Source: Capitulum mitella (taxonomy: Eukaryota; Arthropoda; Thecostraca; Pollicipedomorpha; Pollicipedidae). Taken from it: DNA of 64,000 nucleotides. The notes under the pieces are model-generated. The model was given only the letters and a program-made list of their open reading frames with translations. It ran no database searches and had not been told where the DNA came from. Below are positions 55,501-64,000 of this stretch, in pieces (positions within the stretch are counted from its first letter, which is position 1; every line of letters begins with the position of its first letter). The stretch covers positions 4,183,481-4,247,480 of the forward strand of contig CP099844.1 in NCBI GenBank assembly GCA_030062745.1, read 5' to 3'. A program made the translations under genes and the position numbers.

Positions 55501-55859
55501 TTCAGACCACAGGCCTCTCTTCATAGCACAAAGCCTTCTTGTGTATTCGGAGTACGTTTTCTTTCGGTTCGTAGATCGATTTTTTTCTCTTTTTCTGATA
55601 GCGTAAGGTTGATTTTTTACGATTTTGTTTGGTGCAGTGACCAAATTTCTGGGGGGGCAAAAACATAGTTTTTCCCCCCAACCGCCAGGCTGGGGGGTCG
55701 GCCGCCCCTCCTGCCCCCCTTTTCCGCCGCCACTGCCTGCCCGTCATTAGCGCACGAAATTCTGAATACGCCGCTGTTTGCATATCGATAAAAATGAACA
55801 GTCTTTGATTGTATCGCAAACAAAAATCAACGGAGGTTTAAGGATTACTGTATTCCTCC

Positions 55860-56010
55860 AGGCATGTGGTCAATGGTCAGATACTATTGGTGTGCCAGAC
55901 TTTGTACGCACGTGCGCAGTGTCACGCTCTTCGCACGCCGAAAGCCCATTCAACTCTGTGCTGCAAAACATGCCAGAACACGTTCAACGCAAGACCAAAA
56001 CCGACATACC
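55860..56010. repeat. Dispersed repeat, copy A
   Basis: Shared words in the same order and strand with 63850-63995: CCAGACTTT, GCGCAGTG, CACGCTCTTCGCACG, TTCAACTYTGTGCTGC, CCAGAACAC and CAACGCAAGACCAAAACCGA. It lies just 3' of the fax copy (on its strand). Confidence 0.85.
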
Positions 56011-56089
56011 GAAGACGACCATGCAAAAGCCGACTGATCGCTTTGTCACTACTACAGGGGAGGAGAGTTCGGCACGCCGGTGGCGCCAT

Positions 56090-57008
56090 CTACTCTGCGC
56101 GACACTGCTCCCAGTCAGGCCAGAACTTGGCCTTCATGCGCTCGTGGTACTGCACCAGCAGGTCGTGGTTGTCGCGCACGTAGCGCTCCACCTCCGGGGC
56201 GCAGCCGTAGATGACCTGGGTCATCTCAGCGAACACGGCGGCGTCGTAGACGGTCGGCGAGCTGTCCAGCAGGAAGGGCTTGTCGCCGAGGAATGTCCTC
56301 GATGGCGCGCAGGTCACGGCGCAGGAAAAACAAAGCTTCTTCCTCCGTGAAACGGCCCATCCCCATGATGTACATCATCTTCCTTATGTGGCCAATAACC
56401 ATCGGCTTCATCAAAGTTATGGCACCACGGTACACCTTTGGGAAGCAGGCCAGGATGTAGGACATGCGATCGATAACGTAGCGCTTGTAGGCTACAGCCA
56501 TGATAAGGTGCTCATCGACCATGACTTGGACAGCGCGCCCGACTGCGTGCTCCGACGGAGACAGCTTTTCCTGCAGCGGCTTGTTGAAGTGCTTCGTCAG
56601 GAAGTTGATGATGAGCTCCGAGTCGGACAATTCCTGGCCGTTGATCGTGATCCACGGACATTTGTTCCTCGCGGGCCCCTGGGGCTCCTCCGTGTCCACC
56701 ACGTACTTGATGCCGGCCATGCGCAGGAACGTCTCCAGCTTGAGCGCGAACGGTGACAGGTTGGGCGTGTTGGTGGCCCGCTCGAACTGGTGCAGCACCA
56801 CCACGTCCCTGCCGGCCTGGTTCCAGCGCTGCCGGCGCTGCCGCCGCTTGTAGGCGTTGTACAGCTTGACGCCGAGCCCCAGCAGCGCGGCTCCCAGCAC
56901 CACCTTACCCAGGCGGCGACCGGCCGTGGTACGCGCGCATCCCGACACCTCCCTCCACACGACGCCGGGACGGAACGCCGGCAGCGACACGCGCTCCGCG
57001 TACGCCAT
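56090..57008 (-). CDS. fax: Failed axon connections-like (FAXC family) protein, intronless copy with one-base frameshift
   Basis: FAXC/fax proteins are metaxin-like, GST-fold proteins linked to axon development. The ATG at 57008 starts about 305 residues, near family length. An N-terminal hydrophobic segment (KVVLGAALLGLGVKLYNAY) with flanking basic residues is followed by the thioredoxin-like half: VVVLHQFERA, NLSPFALKLETFLRMAGI and CPWITINGQELSDSELIINF. The helical half has VDEHL, GIGRF-like MGMGRFTEEEA and RRDLRAIEDI. One extra base at about 56290-56291 then shifts the frame, and LGDKPFLLDSSPTVYDAAVF to KFWPDWEQC and a TAG at 56092 follow in the next frame. The gene has no introns where relatives usually have several, so it is either a retrocopy or an intron-poor paralogue. 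No poly(A) tract is seen at its 3' end. The frameshift could be an assembly error. Confidence 0.88.
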
Positions 57009-57210
57009 GTTGGACGCCTGCAGTGTTCACGCCTCGTGCTACTTACACCACTCCAGACCCCTGACTGGCACTGTGGCCGGGTGCCGTCATCAGCTGACGA
57101 CACGGCCGGCGCAGGCGCTCTGTCGACCAGTGAGCCCTTTCGCCGATCAGGGGCGGCTCCAGCAAACGCAGATCGTCCGCTCCTCTGCGCCAGTGGTGGC
57201 GTCAAAGCGT

Positions 57211-57850
57211 AGCCAATGTAGGCATTGTTTACCCATTCAAGGAACATGCGTTTTGGTGATCCTTTTCACCGTAGAAACGGTGCTAGGGCTAGCAGCAATT
57301 ACACTGAATCCTGAGGCAAAGTTCTTCAAACTTGTCTTACAACCACTTTTCAGTTTGGAGACCACAGAAAAGGAGAAAACTGCTGCACTGATTACTTCGC
57401 GGGGGTTAGAAAAATAACTGCTGTCCGTATGGTTCTTACTGAGTGCCACCGGTCACGTCTGTACTTTGCAACAAGTTACAGATTGGAAAAACATTGTTTC
57501 CGTCATAAGCCGTGAAACGAAATTTGCTTGAAGTAGATTTAGTAGCAGCCTTCAGTTAGAGCCCATGTAAAGATTTACCCATTGAGAGAACATATGTTTG
57601 GAGCCCTTCCACTCTGGTAACAGTGCTAATGAAAGCAGCAATTAAATTGAATCTTGAGACAAAGTTCTTCAAACTTTTCTAGCAACTCTTCTTCGGTATC
57701 GAGATCACAGAGAAAAAGAAAGAGAAAAAAACGTTGCTGCACTGCTTTCTTGGCGCTGACTAGAAGACGACTGTTTTTTTTCAATTTGATTCTTATTACA
57801 TCCCACTGGTCACGTCTGTACTTTGCAACAAGCTGTATATTGCAAATAAC
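57211..57850. repeat. Direct duplication of about 275 bases upstream of fax
   Basis: Copies at about 57211-57487 and 57561-57850 share TTTACCCATT, GCAGCAATTA, CAAAGTTCTTCAAACTT and GGTCACGTCTGTACTTTGCA CAAG in order. The offset is about 346 bases and divergence is moderate. The pair lies 0.2-0.85 kb 5' of the fax start codon, so it may overlap its promoter. Confidence 0.85.
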
Positions 57851-58049
57851 GTTATTACCGCCATAAGGCGTTAACCCGGCCCCGACTGGGGTTGACCGCC
57901 CCAACCCCGGAGGTTTTCCAAGATTGCGAGAGAACAAATAAACGCAGCGTCACGAAATTTTGTGTACCTTTTGCTTATTGATTTGCATACCAGTTTTGAC
58001 CTCAGGTCAAGACATGTGTATGACCTAGGTCAAGTCACGTGGACCTATG

Positions 58050-59520
58050 TCCAAAAAAGTCCAAAAAGGGTCAGGTGGGTCCTGAGACGGCAAAATGGGA
58101 CCCTACACGACAGATGGCCCCTGAGACCGCCAAAGAGGTCTGAGAAGCCGTGCGAGGCAAAGACGATAAGATGTCCTTTTAGGCGGTATGAGGTTTTCGA
58201 ACGGCCAGAGAGTCGCGGGTGTGCTAAGCGGGCTCTTGGCATAGAAAAGGTCCGCCTGAGACTGCTAGTGAGACCCCGACTGCCAGATATACCCAACGTA
58301 ACAGAGGAAGACCCCTGATACTGCCATGGAAACTACCGGAGGTGTCCAGAGGGCCCATGACACTGCATAGGGGATTTGAAATCGCCAAAAGATCTTTTGT
58401 AACTGCCAGAGGACCCATGAAACGACAATAATGGTCTCCAGAGTCGACAAGAGGTGCACCTAGGAAAACAGGGGGTCCATTGAGACTGCTAGAGAGGGGC
58501 CATTGGGGTCTCTGAGACCGCTCACCAGCAGTCTCTAGCAGGGACCACTGAGATGACCAGTGAGGCCTGTGAAACCACTTAGCCTTGAGACGTCCAGACA
58601 GCTCCTGAAACGGCCAAAAGAGCTTAAGCATTGCCAGGGACGCCTCTGTCACGGCAGGGAGAGACTTACGGAGGGCCCTTGTTACTGCCTGAGGGACTTG
58701 CCAGGCGGCAAAAATTCTCCAGGGACGAGAGGAGGAAACCCGAGATCGCTTAAGTGTCTGTGAAGCCACCAGATGGGTTCCGCCCTAAGTGTCTGTAAAA
58801 TGAATGAGACCACTAAAGGGCCCCGACTCGGCAGACGATCCGAAACCACCAGGAAGCCGACAAAAAGTCTCCAGAAGCTACGTTGCGCCACCGGAAGCAC
58901 CTGAAGCGCCAACAAGTGCCCCGAATACGGCTTGAGAGACTTAAGACTGCTAGATATATCCAGTGTAACAGAGTAAGACCCCTGATACAGCCATGGAGGC
59001 TACGGGAGACGTTCAAAGGGCCCATGACACTGCACAGGGGCCCTAAAATCGCCAAAAGGTCTTTTGTAACTGTCAGAGGCCCCTGAGATGGCAATATGTT
59101 CCCCAGAGACCAATGTTCCACCAAAAACCTAGCAAAAAAGTCTCAAGAAGCTACGAGGGGACAGAGGGGCTCCTGGACAACAGAAACGACATTTCAAGTA
59201 GGGACAGGGACGCAACCGCCTAAAATCCCACCGTTGTTGTCATATTTCGGCCACTTTGTACGGGAACAAAACGCAGCATTTTTTTAAATGAGTTGACGTG
59301 CTTGACATTTGTCGCTTACTTTATAGTACAGAAAGCGCAGAATTATATTATTATTCGGATATTCCAGCCAGAATTATATAATTATTCGGATATTCCAGCC
59401 AACAACCGAGCAGATCAAGGTTTTTTCATATCTGAAGAGCCAAAAAATGCGGGCCAAGGCCGGGAGGGGAGCTCCGCGTTGACCATTCCCCTCCCCCTGG
59501 CGAAATCCTGCATCCGCCTT
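58050..59520 (-). mobile_element. Repeat element, right copy (minus orientation)
   Basis: This is the reverse-strand counterpart of 53120-55500. The reverse complement of 59421-59520 matches GGCGGATNCAGGRTTTCGC and the CTTCAGATATG segment; 59200-59290 matches the CTGCGTTTTGTTYCCG and GATTTTAGGCGGTT segment. The rest is the CAGTCTCAGGGGCCC-type field. Within it, 58265-58460 and 58935-59120 are two copies of one block (GTAACAGAG-AAGACCCCTGA, CATGACACTGCA-AGGGG, AAAAG-TCTTTTGTAACTG) that also occurs inverted at about 53995-54150. Confidence 0.7.
59338..59401. repeat. 32-base tandem pair
   Basis: CAGAATTATATTATTATTCG plus GATATTCCAGC occurs twice in a row with one difference. Confidence 0.9.
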
Positions 59521-59639
59521 TGCCACTCACAGATACCATGCCTGTGCCTGTCTGGTCCCAGTCCACCTCTCTGTTCCGTTTCATTACCATTGTTAACCTA
59601 TTTCGAGTTTCGAGACTGTTGAGTTTTAGTTAATCTTTC

Positions 59640-62090
59640 AGAGACGTCATATTTCACGACGCGTTCGGAACCGTCGATCTTACTGTCTTAGAGGCTGACG
59701 TTGATCTGTCTCATGAAGATGCTCCGTGCTTTGACATCGTGCTAGTTGTGCAGGCTGTGGGTAACTCCATGGCTTTAGGCGATTATTTTGGGGAAGATGT
59801 GTTGTTTCAAAGGTACAAAACGCCTTGGATCGGGCTATTTTTTCATTGCGCGTCTTTTGGTGTCAATATGGTCCGACAACTACGCGGACTTCTGGAGTTA
59901 TGAGAGGTGTGAAGCCTGCGCTTAGAATATCGTGGCAATGGCCTTAAATTGGGATTGGCAGCACAGGGCAGGCATGATTTGAGTGGTGCCTTATGACCTA
60001 CCAGTACCTGCCAATGCTGTGATGTTTCCGTGGCATTTTATAACAACATTAAAGGCTTGTGATTGTGGCCATACCTATTGCATCAAAGTGTTGGTGGCTA
60101 ATGCATTGTTGTATCCTTCATTTCATATTTGAGCTGGCAAGCAAAGATACCAACGAATTGTGCTGTGTTCACTTGTTGATTGCGGGTTGGTGGTAAACAT
60201 AAATTCCAAGAGCCTAGTTTGTCCTTGTTTTGATTTTCAAAAGAAGAAGGCACTAGGATACCATGGGTGCACAAGTGTGTTAGAGTAGAGAAATCTAACA
60301 TAGCTAATGCAGCAATTTGCTTGAAATACTTTGTGGAGGAAAATTGTGGCCCATTATATCTTGTGAAGAAGAGTGGTTGCCATTATGAAATCTGTGCTGA
60401 GAAGTTATGCATTGTTATCCAAAAATCTTTCATTATGCATGTCAAGGTATTAGATTTGTGGCCAAAGGTGGATCCAGAGCACTGGTGTTTGGCAGTCTGG
60501 GGGGCCAGATTCCAAAAAGGTGTACTGGTTTAAAAAAAAAAAACATTGGATTCTGCCTGATTTTACTTTGAAGACTGTTGTAAAGCAAACTTCTTCATAA
60601 AAGCTGCTTAGATTTCCTTTGGATTCCAGACCTGCATCAACTTGCCTGTTTTTTCTGTTGGGGGGGGGGCATGGTCCTCTTGCCCCCCTTGATCCATTAT
60701 TATGTGTGGTACTACTTGGGTAGCAACTGACATATTTGTTTAGATGTGTTAGTGCTAGCTTAGCCACTAATTTATTGTCATATAGGGAAAGGTTTGCTAT
60801 TCCCTTGGTATAACAACCTTTTGGTGCCAATTTGCAAGTAGATATCACCTATCAATCCCAGTAGGTACAGCACACTAAGAACAATAATTCATTGCTTGGA
60901 TATTCATGTGGCATATGCCAAAAGGCGAAATTGGTCAAAATAATGCATCGGTGATGCCAGTGAAAATGCATTTTATCTGATAAGCCTCTGAGTTATCTGC
61001 AGCTTTTCATTCTGCAAACAACAGTTTCCAGTCACTCAGGTCAGTCAGTCAGTCATGCGTTCAGTTGGCAGTACAGTCAGTATGTCTTTATGCAGTACCC
61101 CAAGGCGAGTTTGTGGGAACGGTCGGGGACCGTCACGGGCATTGGCTGGCCACGAAATTACCCGGTACGCATGCCCAGCGAGCGCACATACTGGCGCAAC
61201 AGCCGGTATCTCCGGCCCCCGCGACCGCTCGTGACGGTCTCGCAAGGTGGCGGCAGAAATTGAGACAACGGCGACGACAGCTGCCTCGATTCCGGCGGCC
61301 GCCACGGCGGCGACGGCGGCATTAAGGGCAAGGCGGCCTTCGCGCCAACGGCGTTGAGTGTGGCAGCGACCGCATGGGCGCTAGACCTCCGGCAGTGCTG
61401 CCCGCGAGGCGGGCTGCAGACTGCACTCGGGCTGCGAGGACGCCAGCAGCCCCAGAAACTCTCGGTTAACTGGTCCGAGCCAGTGTATCGTTACGTGTGA
61501 AAGGTACGGCAGCAGAGTAGTAGCCAGACCAAGCAGAGATGATCGGTTTCGTGGGGGTGGCTGTATTGTTATTGACTGTTGCTTTGTTCTGTTTGCGGTG
61601 GTGTGTATGGTCGGACGTATGGGTTGGTCTCCTCCACGTCTTAGGGTGAGGTGGTGTGTAGCCATGACTGCGCTGGGCTCGGACGCCGGCGCCTGCAGCC
61701 CCCTGACCCGGCGGGCCTTCGCGGCCGACCGGTTGACCGTATCTAGCTTTGGACGGTGGTTGTACCACCCCACCTGACATGTGCGCTTGTCGGGAGGAAC
61801 CGAATACAGTCTCAAGAGAGAGCCCAGCTTTAAGAGGTGTCCCGGTCTGCTGCGGTGCTCGGAAAAGTGTCCCGGCCTGCCGCTCCACTCGGAGATACGT
61901 CATGGCCTCAACGATAAATGTTAAAATGTATCACCGTGTTTCACGTCTATTTACTCTCATTATTAAAAGAAAAAAATGATGCAAATGGTTCGCTGAGGTC
62001 TAAAGCCAGAGCCCGTGCTGAGCGGTGATTGTGTAGACGGCCATGCACCGGGTCACGCTATGCCAACCTAATTGCATAATTCAGAGGCAA
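59640..62090. other. Intergenic DNA, no supported gene
   Basis: 59.6-61.0 kb is AT-rich with a G-run repeat end at about 60655-60690. 61.06-61.95 kb is GC-rich with overlapping short open frames on both strands (for example a plus-strand ATG at 61663 and a minus-strand frame ending at 61381), but no recognisable domain. It could contain exons of a gene continuing outside the window. Confidence 0.5.
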
Positions 62091-62094
62091 AAGT

Positions 62095-62258
62095 TTTACG
62101 TGCGGGTGTGACCCACACGTTCGCAAGGTAGTGAGCATCTTCTTCTATGGGTCGCTTGGAACGTTAAGTTGCCTCCAGGAGAAAAGGCGAGAGCCGAGAC
62201 GATTGAACCGTAGTGGGCAGCGGCAGTAGACGTTTAACCAACTGAGCCACCGAGACGA
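62095..62258 (-). mobile_element. tRNA-derived SINE
   Basis: On the minus strand the head GTCTCGGTGGCTCAGTTGG holds an A box (TGGCTCAGTTGG), followed about 30 bases later by a B box (GGTTCAATC at about 62202-62210). There is no acceptor-stem pairing or proper anticodon arm, so it is a SINE rather than a tRNA gene. The body continues to about 62095. Confidence 0.65.
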
Positions 62259-62699
62259 CAGTCGCAAAAATACATGCACCTTTCTTACGGATCACCATTT
62301 TGTTTTCATGAAAACATGGCATACCGCATGATACTGTGTCCGTTAAAATCAGGGTGAAGACGAAGCACAAGCGTCCGACGGCCGAGATCTGGGCTGCTTA
62401 TTCAATGCCCATGGCGGGCGCCGACAGAGTAACTCCCAGTGACGTCACACAGCGGCTTGGGCAGAGTGTAAACAAATCACTTCGTGACCATACCTCCTAT
62501 AGAGGGCCTTGGTCTTGACTGAGTATTTCAAGTTCAGGTCATTGACCTATGATGTTATTTTTTCTTCTGCTGCATATCAGATTTCCAGCACACGGGACAG
62601 CTTGAGCGTACATGAGGGCGCTTCACGAATCTTTTGGCTTATTTTCGGTGAAGGTAGCCAACATCGGTATATCTGACCACTCCTAGCGTTTATATTATA

Positions 62700-63235
62700 T
62701 ATATTTAACATGAGTATTAGTGCGTCAAACGTGTTCGTAATAGGGTCCATGAATGCATATTTCATACAAATCGACATATTGCAAAGAAAATGTGAACCAG
62801 ATCACAAAATAGTTTCCCTTGACCTTCAATGACCGACTTGAAATGACCCTGGTATATAAAAACGTATCCATGTGCTTACATGTGTTTCGATTAGGGTGAC
62901 TGAATGCATATTTCATGCAAGTCGACATGTCACAAAACAAATCTGGACCAGATCACAAGATATTTGACCTTGACCTTTGATAACCTTTACCTTCACTGAC
63001 CATGGTATATGTAAGCGTAGCAGCGTGCGCACACGTGTTTTTATTGCGGTCTTTGAATGCATATTTCATGGGCGCCGAATGACCCTGCAGTCGGTGCGCC
63101 CCTAAGCCCCAATAACCAACCAATGACCAACCGAAAGCATATTTCACACAAACCGACATGTTGCAAAACAAATCTAGATAACGCACAAACTGGTTAACCT
63201 TCACCTTTGATGGCCTTGACCCTTATTGATCCTGT
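62700..63235. repeat. About 152-base tandem satellite, three copies
   Basis: GAATGCATATTTCATxCAA-TCGACAT, (T)GAACCAGATCACAA and TTGACCTTGACCTT(T/C) words recur from 62751, 62902 and 63055. Copy three is interrupted by a small insertion at 63069-63136. Confidence 0.85.
63069..63136. mobile_element. 68-base insertion with 10-base target duplication in satellite
   Basis: GCATATTTCA occurs at 63059-63068 and again at 63137-63146, once per copy elsewhere. The intervening 68 bases contain GGGCGCCGA and TCGGTGCGCCC, an imperfect hairpin, then a TAAGCCCCAATAACCAACC tail. The structure fits a tiny transposed or reverse-transcribed fragment. Confidence 0.7.
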
Positions 63236-63239
63236 CTTT

Positions 63240-63849
63240 GGTTTTTGTTTATCCATGACTTATGCCCGAATGACGTCGCGTGACTGTGTTCAAACGGTAA
63301 TCTGACGTACAACGCTAATCCTTTCACAAAGTTCCCATTTGTGAACGACAGCCGTTGTTTTCGTTGTGTTTGCCTGACTTCAAACGCTTGAAACTTCAAA
63401 AATTTCCGGCCGATTTCCGATGTTTCTGCGTCAATCGACGCATTGTTTAATTTCCATCAACGTCACAAAGTAGCAGTAACGAGCTCTGATCCGTTCTCGA
63501 GATTTTCAAGAAAAACAGGTCGGGAGCGCAAAATGACTGCCAACTTATATTGGGGCAAACAGACATTATCTAGGCAACATTTCAACCTCCGGCCTTCACG
63601 CTCATTTAAGCTCTACCTGTTTCAATGAACCGCAAAAATACACCATATGCCCCTCAATCGATTCATATACCTTTCACGATAGTCGGGAAACCGATGAAAC
63701 GACAAGTCCGGACACTTGCTTTTATGATTAGAGCAGTTTATGGCTCCACAACACATGCTTCCGTCATGGTGCGTGGCCATGGCTGAAGTCTGACCTTATC
63801 GAGAGACGCGGCGCACTCGTCTTGCGCCGGGTACGTCAAATCAGCCGAG
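63240..63849. other. Intergenic DNA
   Basis: No gene or repeat is recognised in this stretch. Confidence 0.6.
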
Positions 63850-63995
63850 TTTCCAAGCCAGGCATACGTCATCCATGGCCAGACTTTACGCACCTGCGCA
63901 GTGGCACGCTCTTCGCACGTCGAACACCCTCTACAGATTCAACTTTGTGCTGCTAAGCATTCCAGAACACTTCAACGCAAGACCAAAACCGACAC
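63850..63995. repeat. Dispersed repeat, copy B
   Basis: The second copy of the segment at 55860-56010, same strand, with words such as CACGCTCTTCGCACG and CAACGCAAGACCAAAACCGA preserved. It runs to the window edge and may continue. Confidence 0.85.
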
Positions 63996-64000
63996 ACAAA

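Noticed and set aside
56597-57247. 216-residue minus-strand frame overlapping fax
   Set aside because: It is an out-of-frame shadow; the conserved FAXC motifs are all in the 56226-57008 frame.
61381-61815. Minus-strand open frame and nearby plus-strand ATG at 61663 in a GC-rich patch
   Set aside because: Possible exons of a gene outside the window, but there is no domain, phase partner or homology to support a call.

Overview
The window is eukaryotic nuclear DNA. Coding islands are GC-rich and split into 130-200 base exons with GT-AG junctions. They sit in AT-rich introns of up to about 20 kb, with (TA)n microsatellites, minisatellites and transposon relics. I see no prokaryotic operons, Shine-Dalgarno sites or CRISPR. 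An arthropod is most likely, because the PAN/Apple half-domains with D-T-Y-x-R motifs resemble cuticular and extracellular arthropod proteins and a failed-axon-connections homologue lies downstream. A crustacean would fit, but the clade is inference.

3.3-50.3 kb, plus strand: a secreted multi-PAN-domain protein, reconstructed here exon by exon. Each PAN domain is built from two exons. A first-half exon enters in phase 1 with a C-[FY]-R start and leaves in phase 2 after F-S-[YF]-[KRT]. A second-half exon enters in phase 2, carries N-C-x-[LM]-[ST], and leaves in phase 1 after a Gly/Pro/Ser-rich linker. I find nine second halves and eight first halves, so the first PAN domain begins upstream of the window. 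Two Cys-rich C-terminal exons follow, with a stop at 50334-50336. An exon at 34910-35375 starts with a signal peptide and ends in phase 1. It could start a second, shorter gene or an alternative transcript that splices to the exons from 45.2 kb onward.

56.1-57.0 kb, minus strand: an almost full-length, intronless failed-axon-connections (fax/FAXC-like) copy with one extra base near its 3' end. Two copies of one repeat element in opposite orientations (53.1-55.5 and 58.05-59.5 kb) flank it.

The most unusual signal is in the introns of the PAN gene. Many introns contain minisatellites that grow directly out of a splice junction. Either the exon end plus 5' splice site or the 3' splice site plus exon start has been copied repeatedly into the intron, at about twelve junctions. 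Two of these arrays (42- and 24-base units) keep the exon reading frame open, so choosing a different copied donor would lengthen the inter-domain linker in whole repeat steps.

Other content: a CR1-like LINE relic (41.4-42.1 kb), a 1.2 kb element with terminal inverted repeats (21.2-22.4 kb), a tRNA-derived SINE (62.1-62.3 kb), a 150-base-period satellite (62.7-63.2 kb) carrying a small insertion with a 10-base target duplication, and several orphan minisatellites. Three coding exons each carry one extra base, so residual sequencing or assembly indels are possible.
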